From: an uncultured bacterium
GTDB taxonomy: Bacteria; Cyanobacteriota; Vampirovibrionia; Gastranaerophilales; Gastranaerophilaceae
Direction: 5' to 3'
NCBI GenBank assembly: GCA_902783835.1
Contig: CACZSN010000006.1
Location: 1-64,000 of the forward strand
DNA: 64,000 nucleotides
Shown here: positions 52,622-61,754 of the stretch, piece by piece
How the letters are laid out: every line of letters begins with the position of its first letter
Position numbering within the stretch: position 1 is the first letter of the stretch
Translations under genes and position numbers: made by a program
The notes under the pieces: model-generated
Told to the model about the DNA's origin: nothing
Seen by the model: only the letters and a program-made list of their open reading frames with translations
The model's database searches: none

Positions 52622-53128
52622 TTATCTTCCTTGAAATCTTCTTTCGTTAATTTTCTTTTGTTCAATCAAGTTTGCTCTCGGAACGGGCATTTTGGAAGCA
52701 GCATTGTACTTCAATCTGTCATTTTCTTTTAAGAACGGAGGATTTCCCGCTGCATTCATCAAATCTCTTGCATTCGGAACATTGTCAAATCTATCCATTT
52801 GCATTTCGTCGGAAAATGGCTTGATATGTTTATAATAATCGGCATCAAGAACATATTTTTCGTTTTTGGGAATAACGTTGAAAGAAATCTGAACGGCTTC
52901 GGTAAAAAGTCCCGAAAGCATTTTTACAAAACCCGAACCCAAAACGAGGATTACAACGAAAACGGCAGTAATCTTAGGAGCGGCGGCGATGGTTTGTTCT
53001 TGAACCTGCGTAACCGCCTGCAAAATACCGACAACCAAACCTATCGCCGCCGCCGTCAATACACAGGGCAATGCAATAGAGAGCATCATTATAATTCCTT
53101 TTCCCATAAATTCGATTAATATTTCCAT
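52622..53128 (-). CDS. fliQ: Flagellar export component FliQ with long C-terminal tail
   Basis: The first 90 residues are FliQ: two spans with IALPCVLTAAAIGLVVGILQ followed by AVTQVQEQT, and FVVILVLGSGFVKMLSGLF. FliQ is normally about 90 residues; this one has 168. The extra 80 residues are hydrophilic, rich in Asn/Pro/Arg, and could contact other export proteins. It lies between fliP and the secretin-N-like gene with very short gaps. Confidence 0.9.
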   Translation of the reverse strand: MEILIEFMGKGIIMMLSIALPCVLTAAAIGLVVGILQAVTQVQEQTIAAAPKITAVFVVILVLGSGFVKMLSGLFTEAVQISFNVIPKNEKYVLDADYYKHIKPFSDEMQMDRFDNVPNARDLMNAAGNPPFLKENDRLKYNAASKMPVPRANLIEQKKINERRFQGR

Positions 53129-53141
53129 AATGAATTATCCT

Positions 53142-53786
53142 TTAGTTATAACTTGCCGCAAGACCGTGGACAACCAAACTCCAACCGTCAACCGCAATAA
53201 ATATCAGCAGTTTGAACGGCAACGAAATAATCGTCGGCGATAACATGAACATACCTAATGCCAATAGTACGTTTGCAACAACCATATCAAGTACAATGAA
53301 CGGGATATAAATAATAAAACCTATTTCAAATGCCGTTTTAAGTTCACTCAAAATAAACGCAGGAGCGACTTCCCAAATGGTGATTTCTTCAGGAGTTGCA
53401 GGAACTTTTCCCCCTCTTGATTTTTCGATGAAATACATCATATCAGTCTCTCTTGTGTTTTTCATCATAAATTCTTTCAAAGGTTTCGAACCTTCAACAA
53501 CCGCTTCTACAAGCGAACCCGACTTTTGATAAGGCTCATAGCCCGCTTCCCACATACTTTGGAACACTCCGCCCATTGAATAGAACGTCATAATAATGGA
53601 AAGTCCCAAAAGTACAATCGTCGGAGGAATTGATTGAGTACCCATTGCCTGTTTCAAAAAAGAAAATACAATCGCATACCGCATAAAACTTGTCATACAA
53701 GTAAAAATAAACGGCACAAATGCGAAACAACTCATTACCAATAAGAGTTGCAATACGGGATCTAAATTTTGTATAAGCGTATTCAT
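53142..53786 (-). CDS. fliP: Flagellar export component FliP
   Basis: This 214-residue FliP/SctR has four spans: LLLVMSCFAFVPFIFTCMTS, then FMRYAIVFSFLKQAMGTQSI and PPTIVLLGLSIIMTF. The conserved late block is ILSELKTAFEIGFIIYIPFI ending VLDMVVANVLLALGM and ISLPFKLLIFIAVDGWSLVV. It lacks the cleaved signal peptide that E. coli FliP has, more like SctR. AAAGG precedes ATG. Confidence 0.95.
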   Translation of the reverse strand: MNTLIQNLDPVLQLLLVMSCFAFVPFIFTCMTSFMRYAIVFSFLKQAMGTQSIPPTIVLLGLSIIMTFYSMGGVFQSMWEAGYEPYQKSGSLVEAVVEGSKPLKEFMMKNTRETDMMYFIEKSRGGKVPATPEEITIWEVAPAFILSELKTAFEIGFIIYIPFIVLDMVVANVLLALGMFMLSPTIISLPFKLLIFIAVDGWSLVVHGLAASYN

Positions 53787-53789
53787 TGA

Positions 53790-54188
53790 TTAAGCCTTTT
53801 TTCTTTCTTGGAATTTTTGAGGAATTTTAAACGAAAAAACCTTCTTCGCTTCATTGTTAACAACATTATTTTCCTTTTTTGTTTCGGCAACAACTTTTGC
53901 CAAAGGAGAAACTTTTGCGTTTACCAAAGGATTTTCATGACTGTCCAATTTTGCAAGCATTGTAGTCGTTTCCGCATCAGATGCGACCAAAAATCTTTCG
54001 TTGCCTGCTCTGACTACATAAATTTGCTTCTTCGGATTTAATCTCAATGCGTTTTCTATACATAAACAATCCGCAGAATTATTCATCATCGCAGGTTGAC
54101 AAAACTTTTTATAGGTAATCATGCAAACAGCCAAAAAACCGACCATCGCAAATGTATATGCTAAAAATTGAACAAAATATCCTGACAT
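53790..54188 (-). CDS. FliO-like flagellar assembly protein
   Basis: This 132-residue protein has one N-terminal span and the FliO domain core LRLNPKKQIYVVRAGNERFL followed by VASDAETTTMLAKL. FliO assists FliP ring assembly and is found only in flagella, which favours a flagellum over an injectisome. The C-terminus is a basic linker. It precedes fliP by 3 bp. Confidence 0.75.
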   Translation of the reverse strand: MSGYFVQFLAYTFAMVGFLAVCMITYKKFCQPAMMNNSADCLCIENALRLNPKKQIYVVRAGNERFLVASDAETTTMLAKLDSHENPLVNAKVSPLAKVVAETKKENNVVNNEAKKVFSFKIPQKFQERKKA

Positions 54189-54197
54189 TTTATCTCC

Positions 54198-55364
54198 TTA
54201 TATATCTTCATCTTCTATGTCAAAATCGTCATAATTAAATTCTTCACCGTTTGCAGCTTGAGGAGCTTGTTCATCGGAAGCCTTTTGAGCAGGGGCAGGT
54301 TGAGCTTGTTGACCGGCAGGTGCGGGGGCATTTTGCGTCGGTGATTCGGGTTCAATGTCCGCATATACTTCATCTACTCTTACCGCATATTTATCATTTA
54401 TAATGACCAATTCGCCCGAGGCAACAGGTTTGTTTTCAACCTTCAACATAATTTTATTTTCATAAAGCGAACCGACATCAACAATTACACCTTCTGAAAT
54501 TTGCTTCAATTCCCCAAGCGTAATCGTTACTTTTTCAAACTCCGCAGTTATATCAACAGGGATAACGTCCCACATCGTTTTGCCGCTATTGTTATTATTT
54601 TCCATATTTTCTCCTTCATCGTTGTCAACACCCATAATGATTGACGTTTCAGGGTTTATCATAAATTTTCTTGTCTGACCGTTTAATGATACCGACATCG
54701 CCTTAATATTACTGTTTTCAAGCACAACAATATCTCCGACATCAATATGTCGTACATCATATAACGTTATTTGCGATTTACCCGTGATAATTTTTACAGG
54801 TACTGTGTAATCCGCAAATGAACCCAAATCAAAATGTTGTCTCGTCGTTATAGGCTTGATTTCGGGTATCAGCGAAATAGGAACGGAAATAATATACTTT
54901 CCTAAAAATCCGCTCTCACTCTTCGCTATAAGCGTCAAATGAACTTGGTTAGTGTTTTCTTCTTCAACTATATCTTCACTTTTTACAAAAAATTGAGAAA
55001 TTCCTTTGTAAATAAAATCATTCAATTTCGTCAAAATCGTCGCTTCAAGCTCCGTCATATTTTCGGGAACAAAAGGCTCTTCGCTTTCGCCCAAACCTTT
55101 TTCCAAAATCATATCCATAAACGGTGAAGATATTCTCAAAAATACTTCGTGGGTCTTATCTGTCTTAATTCTCGTTACAAAATATTCTTCTCCGACAAAA
55201 AATACGTTATCCTGTTCCGTAATTCCGACTAACTTCAAGTCAAAATCCGTCAGCATAAATTCTCTCATCTTTTCCTTAATTCTTGTAAGCAATACTCGCT
55301 TAAACCAGTAAAATGAGCCGTTTAGTCTATTTGAAAATTTTGAATTATACTGAGAAACTACCAC
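54198..55364 (-). CDS. FliM/FliN-like switch protein with two SpoA domains
   Basis: The 388-residue protein contains two C-ring (SpoA) domains: around 185-245 (VPVKIITGKSQITLYDVRHI, DVGDIVVLEN) and around 270-335 (IPVDITAEFEKVTITLGELK). The second ends in VIINDKYAVRVDEVY, and an acidic, Pro/Gln-rich tail follows. The arrangement resembles SctQ or a FliM-FliN fusion. The CheY-binding N-terminal peptide of FliM (LSQ-x-EIDALL) is not seen. The start is uncertain: GTG 55364 with GGGG upstream, or ATG 55268 with AAGGA. It heads the export operon. Confidence 0.78.
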   Translation of the reverse strand: MVVSQYNSKFSNRLNGSFYWFKRVLLTRIKEKMREFMLTDFDLKLVGITEQDNVFFVGEEYFVTRIKTDKTHEVFLRISSPFMDMILEKGLGESEEPFVPENMTELEATILTKLNDFIYKGISQFFVKSEDIVEEENTNQVHLTLIAKSESGFLGKYIISVPISLIPEIKPITTRQHFDLGSFADYTVPVKIITGKSQITLYDVRHIDVGDIVVLENSNIKAMSVSLNGQTRKFMINPETSIIMGVDNDEGENMENNNNSGKTMWDVIPVDITAEFEKVTITLGELKQISEGVIVDVGSLYENKIMLKVENKPVASGELVIINDKYAVRVDEVYADIEPESPTQNAPAPAGQQAQPAPAQKASDEQAPQAANGEEFNYDDFDIEDEDI

Positions 55365-55560
55365 AATTTATCCCCAATGCTCGAGAAAATACAATTTCCT
55401 CAAATATAGATTATATTGTTTGCTTCAATATAACATCATTTATTTGTTGTATATATTTATTTGTTTAGTATTTTTCCATAACACAAAACTTTCCCCTCCC
55501 TGACATGTTTATAAGACTTTTTTGGGGAAAATCAATTAAAACACTAAGACCGCAAAAAAA

Positions 55561-55914
55561 TTAAAACTTTTTCATTAAATCAAGGACGGCATTTTCAAGT
55601 TCCGAAAAATTTGCATCAAGAGCCTTGCCTCTTGCGATAAAAATTAACGATAACGACTTTTGCAAATTGTCAGCCGTATGGTTTTTTACGGACGAAATAT
55701 AAATTTCTCTCAATCTACGCTTGATTTTGTTACGTTTTACGGCACGTTTGTGGATTTTTTTGCTCACAACAAACCCCGCTTTTGTCGGAATTTTTTCGTC
55801 TGATTTTTCTTTTCCGACATAAAGCGTTAAAAACTCGTTACTTTTGCAATTTCTCAAACGAAAAGTTGCAGAAAACGCTTTTTCATTTTTGAGCCTGTAT
55901 TTTTTTTTCAACAT
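55561..55914 (-). CDS. rnpA: Ribonuclease P protein component
   Basis: RnpA (117 residues) binds RNase P RNA for tRNA 5' processing. The RNR motif is RAVKRNKIKRRLREIY, preceded by AGFVVSKKIHKR and a later LSLIFIARGKAL. ATG 55914 lacks a clear SD; a TTG five codons earlier lies in the hairpin region. It follows rpmH, the usual order, but with an intervening hairpin. Confidence 0.95.
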   Translation of the reverse strand: MLKKKYRLKNEKAFSATFRLRNCKSNEFLTLYVGKEKSDEKIPTKAGFVVSKKIHKRAVKRNKIKRRLREIYISSVKNHTADNLQKSLSLIFIARGKALDANFSELENAVLDLMKKF

Positions 55915-55933
55915 AATAACATCAAGCAAACAA

Positions 55934-55955
55934 GAGGCTGTCCGATGACAGCCTC
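55934..55955 (-). terminator. Hairpin between rpmH and rnpA
   Basis: GAGGCTGTC and GACAGCCTC form a perfect 9-bp stem with a 4-nt loop. On the minus strand it is followed by TTGTTTGCTT, a poor T run, so it may only partly terminate and lower rnpA output. Confidence 0.65.
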
Positions 55956-55964
55956 AAATTTTTG

Positions 55965-56117
55965 TTAAGCTCTTTCTTTAGCAGTAATTGCTAATTTATG
56001 ACGACCTTTTGCTCTTCTTCTGTTAAGAACTTCTCTACCGCCGTCAGTTGCCATTCTTGCTCTGAAACCGCTTACGTTTTGTCTTTTTCTTTTTGTTCCT
56101 TCAAGCGTACGTTTCAT
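55965..56117 (-). CDS. rpmH: 50S ribosomal protein bL34
   Basis: A 50-residue, highly basic protein: [20 protein letters not shown], then [20 protein letters not shown]. This is L34, slightly longer than the usual 44-47. AAGGAG precedes ATG 56117. It forms the rpmH-rnpA pair behind a strong promoter. Confidence 0.97.
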   Translation of the reverse strand: MKRTLEGTKRKRQNVSGFRARMATDGGREVLNRRRAKGRHKLAITAKERA

Positions 56118-56154
56118 ATTATTTCTCCTTGAAAATTCTTTTCTAAGTTATATC

Positions 56155-56183
56155 ATAATAGACAAGACATGATTTATTGTCAA
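56155..56183 (-). promoter_or_regulatory. Promoter of rpmH-rnpA
   Basis: On the minus strand TTGACA (56183-56178), a 17-nt spacer and TATTAT (56160-56155). Its first 17 bases are nearly the same as the tRNA-Glu promoter. Confidence 0.85.
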
Positions 56184-56209
56184 ATAGAAAAATTATAAGG
56201 TAAATTATT

Positions 56210-57007
56210 ATGAACAAAATAGGTTTTATCGGTGCCGGAAAAATGGCGACCGCAATCATTAAAGGTATTATTGACTCAAACTTTTGCAAAAGTGAAAACA
56301 TTCTCGTTTCGGACGTTAACGAAGATGCTCTTAAAAAAATGCAATCAGATTTAAAAATCACTCCCGCAAAATCAAATAACGATGTTGTAAAAAATTCAGA
56401 CATAATATTTTTCGCAGTCAAACCGTTCGTTTTGAAGGACGTTTTGTCGGGTGTTCAAGAAGATTTCACGGGCGATAAACTCATCGTCTCAATCGCAGCA
56501 GGCATTTCTACCGCAACAATCGAACAATTCACAAAAGACATGCCCGTAATCCGTGTTATGCCGAACACTCCGGCCTTTGTAAAAGCAGGCATGAGTGCAG
56601 TTTGCAAGGGAAAATTTGCAAAAGAAGAACACGCCGATTTGGTTTGCAAAATCATGGGCAGCCTCGGAATTGCGATTAAAGAAGATGAAAAAAATATCGA
56701 CGTAATCACCGCAATCAGTGGTTCCGGACCTGCATATTTCTATTATTTCATCAACGAATTTGCAAAATCAGGTGTAAAATACGGACTTGATGAAAAAACC
56801 GCTTTGATTTTGGCTGCACAAACGGCATTGGGTTCAGCGAAAATGGCATTGGAAACAAACACTCCGCTCGATATTTTAATCAAAAACGTAACAACTCCGG
56901 GGGGTTGTACCGAAGTCGGAAATAATATTTTAGCCGACAAAAAGACAAACGAAATTATCGATGAAGTCGTAAAAGGCACTATGGACAAGGCAAAAGCACT
57001 CGGCTAA
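56210..57007 (+). CDS. proC: Pyrroline-5-carboxylate reductase
   Basis: ProC (265 residues) reduces pyrroline-5-carboxylate to proline. The nucleotide loop is GFIGAGKMATAIIKGI. Other hallmarks are FFAVKPFVLKDVL, VSIAAGIS, VIRVMPNTPAFVKAGMSAVC, AISGSGPAYFYYFI and VTTPGGCTEVGNNIL. AAGGTAAA precedes ATG 56210. Divergent from rpmH. Confidence 0.96.
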   Translation: MNKIGFIGAGKMATAIIKGIIDSNFCKSENILVSDVNEDALKKMQSDLKITPAKSNNDVVKNSDIIFFAVKPFVLKDVLSGVQEDFTGDKLIVSIAAGISTATIEQFTKDMPVIRVMPNTPAFVKAGMSAVCKGKFAKEEHADLVCKIMGSLGIAIKEDEKNIDVITAISGSGPAYFYYFINEFAKSGVKYGLDEKTALILAAQTALGSAKMALETNTPLDILIKNVTTPGGCTEVGNNILADKKTNEIIDEVVKGTMDKAKALG

Positions 57008-57103
57008 TCATTTGCTTTGGTATTTTTGATTGAAAATTTTTCGGCATGGTTGAAAAATAAATTTTCTCATAGTATCATTAAGACATATTCAGGAGAAAAA
57101 ATA

Positions 57104-57346
57104 ATGAACCAAATTATAAAAATTGCATGGGACTTAAATGATAACTGCGAAAACCGCTATGAATTAGTTTATGAAATTGCGGAATTGGCAAAAAAATTAG
57201 TTGATGAAAATCAAGCAAAAAGAGCAAAAGATGAATTCGGTTTCGAAGAATACGGATTTGACAATTCTATTAAGAAAGAAAATCCCGTTGAACATGCCAT
57301 TATGGTAAAAGCTTCGGAAACAGACGATTCCGGCTTGGTTGGCTAA
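57104..57346 (+). CDS. Probable RNA polymerase omega subunit
   Basis: An 80-residue protein with an omega-like pattern: NRYELVYEIAELAKKLVDE near the start and KENPVEHAIMVKA later, resembling the RYxLV-x3-A-x-RA and NPV-x-x-AI elements of RpoZ. It also lies next to the rpoD-like gene (convergent). AGGAG precedes ATG 57104. The match is weak, so it may be another small helical protein. Confidence 0.5.
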   Translation: MNQIIKIAWDLNDNCENRYELVYEIAELAKKLVDENQAKRAKDEFGFEEYGFDNSIKKENPVEHAIMVKASETDDSGLVG

Positions 57347-57368
57347 TTTATTTAAGTTAAAAATTTTA

Positions 57369-57398
57369 AAAATCCTCTCAAATTGAGAGGATTTTTTG
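57369..57398. terminator. Terminator between the omega-like gene and rpoD
   Basis: AAAATCCTCTC and GAGAGGATTTTT with a 4-nt loop; T runs on both strands serve two convergent genes. Confidence 0.9.
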
Positions 57399-57418
57399 TT
57401 TTTATTAAATACAATTTT

Positions 57419-58399
57419 TTAAATATAATTTTTGAGGGCCGTTTCCATTTCTTTGTCACCGCGACAGAGTTTGCGAAGTTTGCTGATAGCACGGTTTTCA
57501 ATCTGTCTGATACGTTCTCTTGAAACGTTATATTGCGTACCGATTTCTTCTAAAGTTTTTCTTTCGCCGTCTTTACCCAAACCAAATCGGAGCATCAAAA
57601 CATCCCGTTCTTTTTGGCTCAATTTTCCCAAAATTTTATTAATATCACCGAAAAGATTTTCCTGTGTAACTTTTATATCGGGAGAAAGTGTGCTTTCATC
57701 GACAATAAAGTCTGCAATTACCGCATTATCTTCTTTTTGATTTGCAGGAGTTTCCATACTGACGGTGCTTTGAGCCGATTCAATCAAAGAATTTAACTTT
57801 GCAAGCGGCATACCCACTTTATATGCAAGTTCTTCTTTTCCCGGGGCATAGCCGTTTTGAATAGTTAATTCAGTCGAAGCTTTTTTAATTTTGCCAAGAG
57901 TTTCAATCATGTGAACAGGAAGTCGTATCAATCTTGATTTATCAGCGATTGCACGGGTTATAGCCTGTTGAATCCACCAAGTTGAATAGGTTGAAAACTT
58001 GTAACCTTTCGTATAATCAAATTTTTCGGCAGCCTTCATCAAACCCAAATTGCCTTCCTGAATTAAATCGAGGAAAGAAAGTCCGCGACCGATGTATTTT
58101 TTAGCGATACTGACGACGAGACGCAAGTTTGCGTTAACGAGTTTAGTAATAGCTTTTTCTTTTTCTTTGCCTTCACTTTCCATAATTGTTTTTGCGACTT
58201 CAAGTTCATGTTCTGCATCGAGGAGCGGAATTTTGCCTATTTGTTGAAGATAAATTTTGACGGAATCGTCGGTTACAGCAGAAGAATATGTTTCCGCAAC
58301 CTTCGGTTCTTCAATTACCGCCACATCTTCATCTTTAATTTCAACATCTTCAGACGTATCAATATCGTCTTTGTCTAATTGTTCTGATTTGTTTACCAT
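57419..58399 (-). CDS. RNA polymerase sigma-70 factor, primary type
   Basis: The 326-residue protein has region 1.2 ([20 protein letters not shown]), region 2 ([20 protein letters not shown] and [33 protein letters not shown]), region 3 and region 4 ([40 protein letters not shown]). Regions 2 and 4 are those of RpoD/SigA, but region 1.1 is short, as in SigA of cyanobacteria and Firmicutes. It may be the principal sigma or a group 2 paralogue. It overlaps rlmB by 1 bp (TAATG). Confidence 0.93.
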   Translation of the reverse strand: MVNKSEQLDKDDIDTSEDVEIKDEDVAVIEEPKVAETYSSAVTDDSVKIYLQQIGKIPLLDAEHELEVAKTIMESEGKEKEKAITKLVNANLRLVVSIAKKYIGRGLSFLDLIQEGNLGLMKAAEKFDYTKGYKFSTYSTWWIQQAITRAIADKSRLIRLPVHMIETLGKIKKASTELTIQNGYAPGKEELAYKVGMPLAKLNSLIESAQSTVSMETPANQKEDNAVIADFIVDESTLSPDIKVTQENLFGDINKILGKLSQKERDVLMLRFGLGKDGERKTLEEIGTQYNVSRERIRQIENRAISKLRKLCRGDKEMETALKNYI

Positions 58400-59175
58400 T
58401 ATTTCTTTTTATTGTCCTTTTGAATTTTTTGTCTAACCGATTCATAGATTATGACGGAAGCGGCATTTGCAACATTCAAAGAATCAAAATCGGTCTCTAT
58501 TGGTAATCTTACCCGAAAATCCGAGTTTTTAACATTTGTCCTCGAAATACCTGATTTTTCGTTGCCCATAATAAGTGCAAAATTCATATCCGTATAATCG
58601 ATGTCAAAGTAATTATCCTCTGCGTCGATTACGGATGCAATTATCCAAAAGTCGTTATCCTTTAGGGTAGTAATCGCATTTTGAATACTGTTAACGGTAA
58701 TAATGTCGATATGGTTAGTTGCCCCGGCAGAAGATTTTTCAACCGTTGCGTTAATCAAAGAACTTCTTCTTTTGGGAAGAATTATTCCGTCATATCCGGC
58801 ACAAACCGCCGTTCTGATGATTGAACCGACATTATGCGGATCTTCAACTTCATCAAGAATTACTACACGTTTATACTGTTTTTCTGTTTCTTTTTGTAAA
58901 AAATCTTCAAGTTCCACATATTCAACAGGTGAAACAAAAGCGATGACTCCTTGGTGAGAAACATCTTCAAATTGCTTAAATTTTTCTCTCGGAACGAACG
59001 AAAACGGAACACCGTTATCTCTTGCAAGTTGAATAATAGTGTCAATTCTGCGATCACCGTGTCCTGTTTTGAGGAGCATAATTTTGTTAACTTTTCGCTC
59101 ATTAGTTTTTAACAATTCCGCGACATTGTTTTTTCCGTATATAAAATCTGCGTTTTCTATGGTCATTTCCCTCAT
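58399..59175 (-). CDS. rlmB: 23S rRNA 2'-O-methyltransferase RlmB (SpoU/TrmH family)
   Basis: This 258-residue SPOUT enzyme has the substrate-binding N-terminal domain ([20 protein letters not shown]) and the knotted SAM domain with [33 protein letters not shown] and [20 protein letters not shown]. RlmB methylates G2251 in E. coli; other SpoU members methylate other sites. The start is ATG 59175 or 59166. Neither has an ideal SD. It is upstream of rpoD in one operon. Confidence 0.9.
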   Translation of the reverse strand: MREMTIENADFIYGKNNVAELLKTNERKVNKIMLLKTGHGDRRIDTIIQLARDNGVPFSFVPREKFKQFEDVSHQGVIAFVSPVEYVELEDFLQKETEKQYKRVVILDEVEDPHNVGSIIRTAVCAGYDGIILPKRRSSLINATVEKSSAGATNHIDIITVNSIQNAITTLKDNDFWIIASVIDAEDNYFDIDYTDMNFALIMGNEKSGISRTNVKNSDFRVRLPIETDFDSLNVANAASVIIYESVRQKIQKDNKKK

Positions 59176-59278
59176 CTTGTAGTATAATTAATATTATTAT
59201 ATTACAAAATTAGGTAATTTTTGATTTGTAGTATAAAATGTTATTGTAACCAATGAGATTTAAGGCAAGTCGGATTTT

Positions 59279-60994
59279 ATGGAAAAATTATTAGAGCAAC
59301 TCGGCTTGAGTTCGGTATCAACAGTAGGTATATCGATATCTGCGGCTAATATTATAGAAATGATTTGTATCGACAAAAGTCGAAGAATGATTACTAAATA
59401 TGCCTGCAAAGAACTTAAGTATAACAATGCAATTCGTGAAATTATCAGCTATGATGACTTTGCTCTTGCTTTGCAAGAATTGTTCAAAGAAATCGGTGTC
59501 AGTACTAAAAATTGTAACGTTGTATTAAATATTCCGAACGTACATTTTGCATTCATAAGTTTGCCGTTAGTTTTGCCTGATGAACAAATTTCCGGAGCTA
59601 TCAGTTCAGAAGTCGAAGAAATGTATCTTTTCAAAAGACACGAACCCGTAATCTCTTGGAACACAGTTACAGTCAATAAAGATACGGATAAACGGTATAT
59701 CGTATTTGGTGCGGTTCAAGAAAACACCATCCAAAACATTAAAGATATTTTTGATGATTTAGGTTGTAAACTTGTTGCCGTTGAAACGGCACATTCTTCA
59801 ATGATTAAAGGTATTGTTTACAGCCGTGTACTTGAAGAAGAATTTGAAAACAATGAAACAACAAACATTTTGCTGATTAACTCTAACAGTTATTCAATTT
59901 TCTGTATGCAAGGCAAAAAGTTAGTTGATTATTTTGAAGAACCTTTGGCGATTAAATCTTTCTCAAGTGATGAAGTTTACGTGGCAATTTCTTCGGCAGC
60001 GGGTTCATCGTTAGAAAACTACCCAGCCAAAAACCTTTTGGTAGTCAGTGAAACAAACGAAGTCAGTGCGGAAATTTTGTGTCACAAAATCAACTTTGAC
60101 GGCACAATGAAATATTTGGACAGAAATATGTATGCCGATAAATCATTTATGGAAATTTCGGCGGCAATTTTGCCAAAATATTTACCCGTAATTTCGCTCG
60201 AAGCCGTCGGTGCCGCTGCATACACATATGAATCTTATCCCGTAAAATTCAATTTCTTATTAGGTTCAGACAGTGATTTTTCATCAACAATTATTTTAAC
60301 AATTTTTGACCAAGACTACGAAATTGAAAGACGTGCAATCTTGAATATCGGTGCAATTGTTGCCGTCGCGGTTTTGTGTATATTTCTTTTAATCGGAATG
60401 ATGTTCTCTATTTTTGACAGAAGATTGTTAAAAGAAATCTCGTTGATGTCTGATGAATTCGTTGATACAATGGCGAAAGTAAACGCTACTTCCGTATCCG
60501 GCGATGTCGGAAACATTTTCACAACAACAAAAGAAATTTCCGATTTCAACGCAAAAGAGTCTGCAATTCTTTTTGCACTCGGTTCAGAAATCCCTAACGA
60601 TGTATATTTAACAAACTTTTACAGCAATTCAAGAGGAGACATAACAATTGAAGGAAGTTCAAATTCGAGTGAATCAATTTACGCTTATGTCAAGGGATTA
60701 AAAACGAAAGATCCAAAATTAAAAATCACGAAATTGGAATTAAATTACGCTGATGATTCGGCAACTGCGACAATTTATTCATTTTTAATTGAAAGTGATA
60801 ATCCTTCCGCAGCAAAAGCAAATGCCGAACAAAATAATAACGATAAAGATAACAATGCAGGAAACAACGAAGATCCGAACAAAAAATCGAAGAATAATTT
60901 GTTGCCGTCAAACGGAGCTCCCGAAACACAGGCAGCACCTTCTGCACCTCCTGCAAACGCACCTAATGCCTTACCGGCACCTGCTGCACCATAA
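59279..60994 (+). CDS. PilM-PilN fusion-like pilus assembly protein
   Basis: The 571-residue protein has an actin-like PilM/GspL region (about 15-300, with VGISISAANIIEMI and NVVLNIPNVHFAFISLPLV), one membrane span (about 362-385, AILNIGAIVAVAVLCIFLLI), and a PilN-like domain (about 440-515, with LTNFYSNSRGDITIEGSSNS). A Pro/Ala/Asn-rich tail follows. In most type IV pili PilM and PilN are separate; the fused order resembles GspL. It precedes the PilO-like gene by 21 bp. Confidence 0.8.
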   Translation: MEKLLEQLGLSSVSTVGISISAANIIEMICIDKSRRMITKYACKELKYNNAIREIISYDDFALALQELFKEIGVSTKNCNVVLNIPNVHFAFISLPLVLPDEQISGAISSEVEEMYLFKRHEPVISWNTVTVNKDTDKRYIVFGAVQENTIQNIKDIFDDLGCKLVAVETAHSSMIKGIVYSRVLEEEFENNETTNILLINSNSYSIFCMQGKKLVDYFEEPLAIKSFSSDEVYVAISSAAGSSLENYPAKNLLVVSETNEVSAEILCHKINFDGTMKYLDRNMYADKSFMEISAAILPKYLPVISLEAVGAAAYTYESYPVKFNFLLGSDSDFSSTIILTIFDQDYEIERRAILNIGAIVAVAVLCIFLLIGMMFSIFDRRLLKEISLMSDEFVDTMAKVNATSVSGDVGNIFTTTKEISDFNAKESAILFALGSEIPNDVYLTNFYSNSRGDITIEGSSNSSESIYAYVKGLKTKDPKLKITKLELNYADDSATATIYSFLIESDNPSAAKANAEQNNNDKDNNAGNNEDPNKKSKNNLLPSNGAPETQAAPSAPPANAPNALPAPAAP

Positions 60995-61015
60995 ATATCT
61001 CATAGGAAATAACAA

Positions 61016-61684
61016 ATGCAATTACCTAATATAGATGAAAAATTTATAAAACAATATAAGGAACTCCTGATTTGCGGATTGCTTCTCTTTTTGGCGGTAG
61101 CTTTCGGTTTAAGACAAGTTATCGTTTCGGTTATGAAAGTTCAATCGACAACTCAAGAGCATAAAAAGCAAAAAGAAAAATTAAAAGAAGCAAAGAAAAA
61201 ACTTAAAGATTATGAAGACGCAAATAAGCGTTTGATGGATAAACAAAGCAATATCAAAAAAGTTTTTCAACCCAAAACATCCACGGAAGACTCAATCGCT
61301 TCATTCGGCGGCATGTTTGAGGATATCATTGATTACGTAAAAATCAATAACTTGATGCTTCGTTCCGTAGAATATCAAATTAATCCGTCAGACGATGTTA
61401 TTTATTCAAAATTCCCGACACTTTACAACGTTTGTAACGTTCAACTGATGCTTGTCGGAACATACGTCCAATTAGAAGGTTTGATTAGAGATTTAACCGT
61501 ATATCCTTATTTTATCAATATTTCGGAAGTTAAAATCAATCCTTACGAAAAAGATGAACAATACATTATCGTGACAATGAACATAACGTTGTACTCGAAA
61601 AAACAACAATCCGCGGCAAGTGTTGTCGGAGACGGAGCCGCAAAACCGAACGGCGGCGGAGCTGCAGGCGGACTTATTCAATAA
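61016..61684 (+). CDS. PilO-like pilus assembly protein
   Basis: This 222-residue protein has one N-terminal span (about 18-36), a Lys-rich coiled coil (about 45-85) and a ferredoxin-like domain (VQLMLVGTYVQLEGLIRDLT, YPYFINISEVKI), the PilO pattern. A short Gly-rich tail ends it. It would pair with the PilN part of the previous gene in the inner membrane. No pilus ATPase or secretin is in the window. Confidence 0.82.
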   Translation: MQLPNIDEKFIKQYKELLICGLLLFLAVAFGLRQVIVSVMKVQSTTQEHKKQKEKLKEAKKKLKDYEDANKRLMDKQSNIKKVFQPKTSTEDSIASFGGMFEDIIDYVKINNLMLRSVEYQINPSDDVIYSKFPTLYNVCNVQLMLVGTYVQLEGLIRDLTVYPYFINISEVKINPYEKDEQYIIVTMNITLYSKKQQSAASVVGDGAAKPNGGGAAGGLIQ

Positions 61685-61705
61685 AAAACTTTTACTTAGT
61701 TACGG

Positions 61706-61740
61706 AAAAACGAGGCTTTATCAAACCTCGTTTTTTTTGT
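61706..61740 (+). terminator. Terminator of the pilMN-pilO genes
   Basis: AACGAGG and CCTCGTT with a 10-nt loop and eight T. Confidence 0.9.
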
Positions 61741-61754
61741 TTAATTATAAAATT

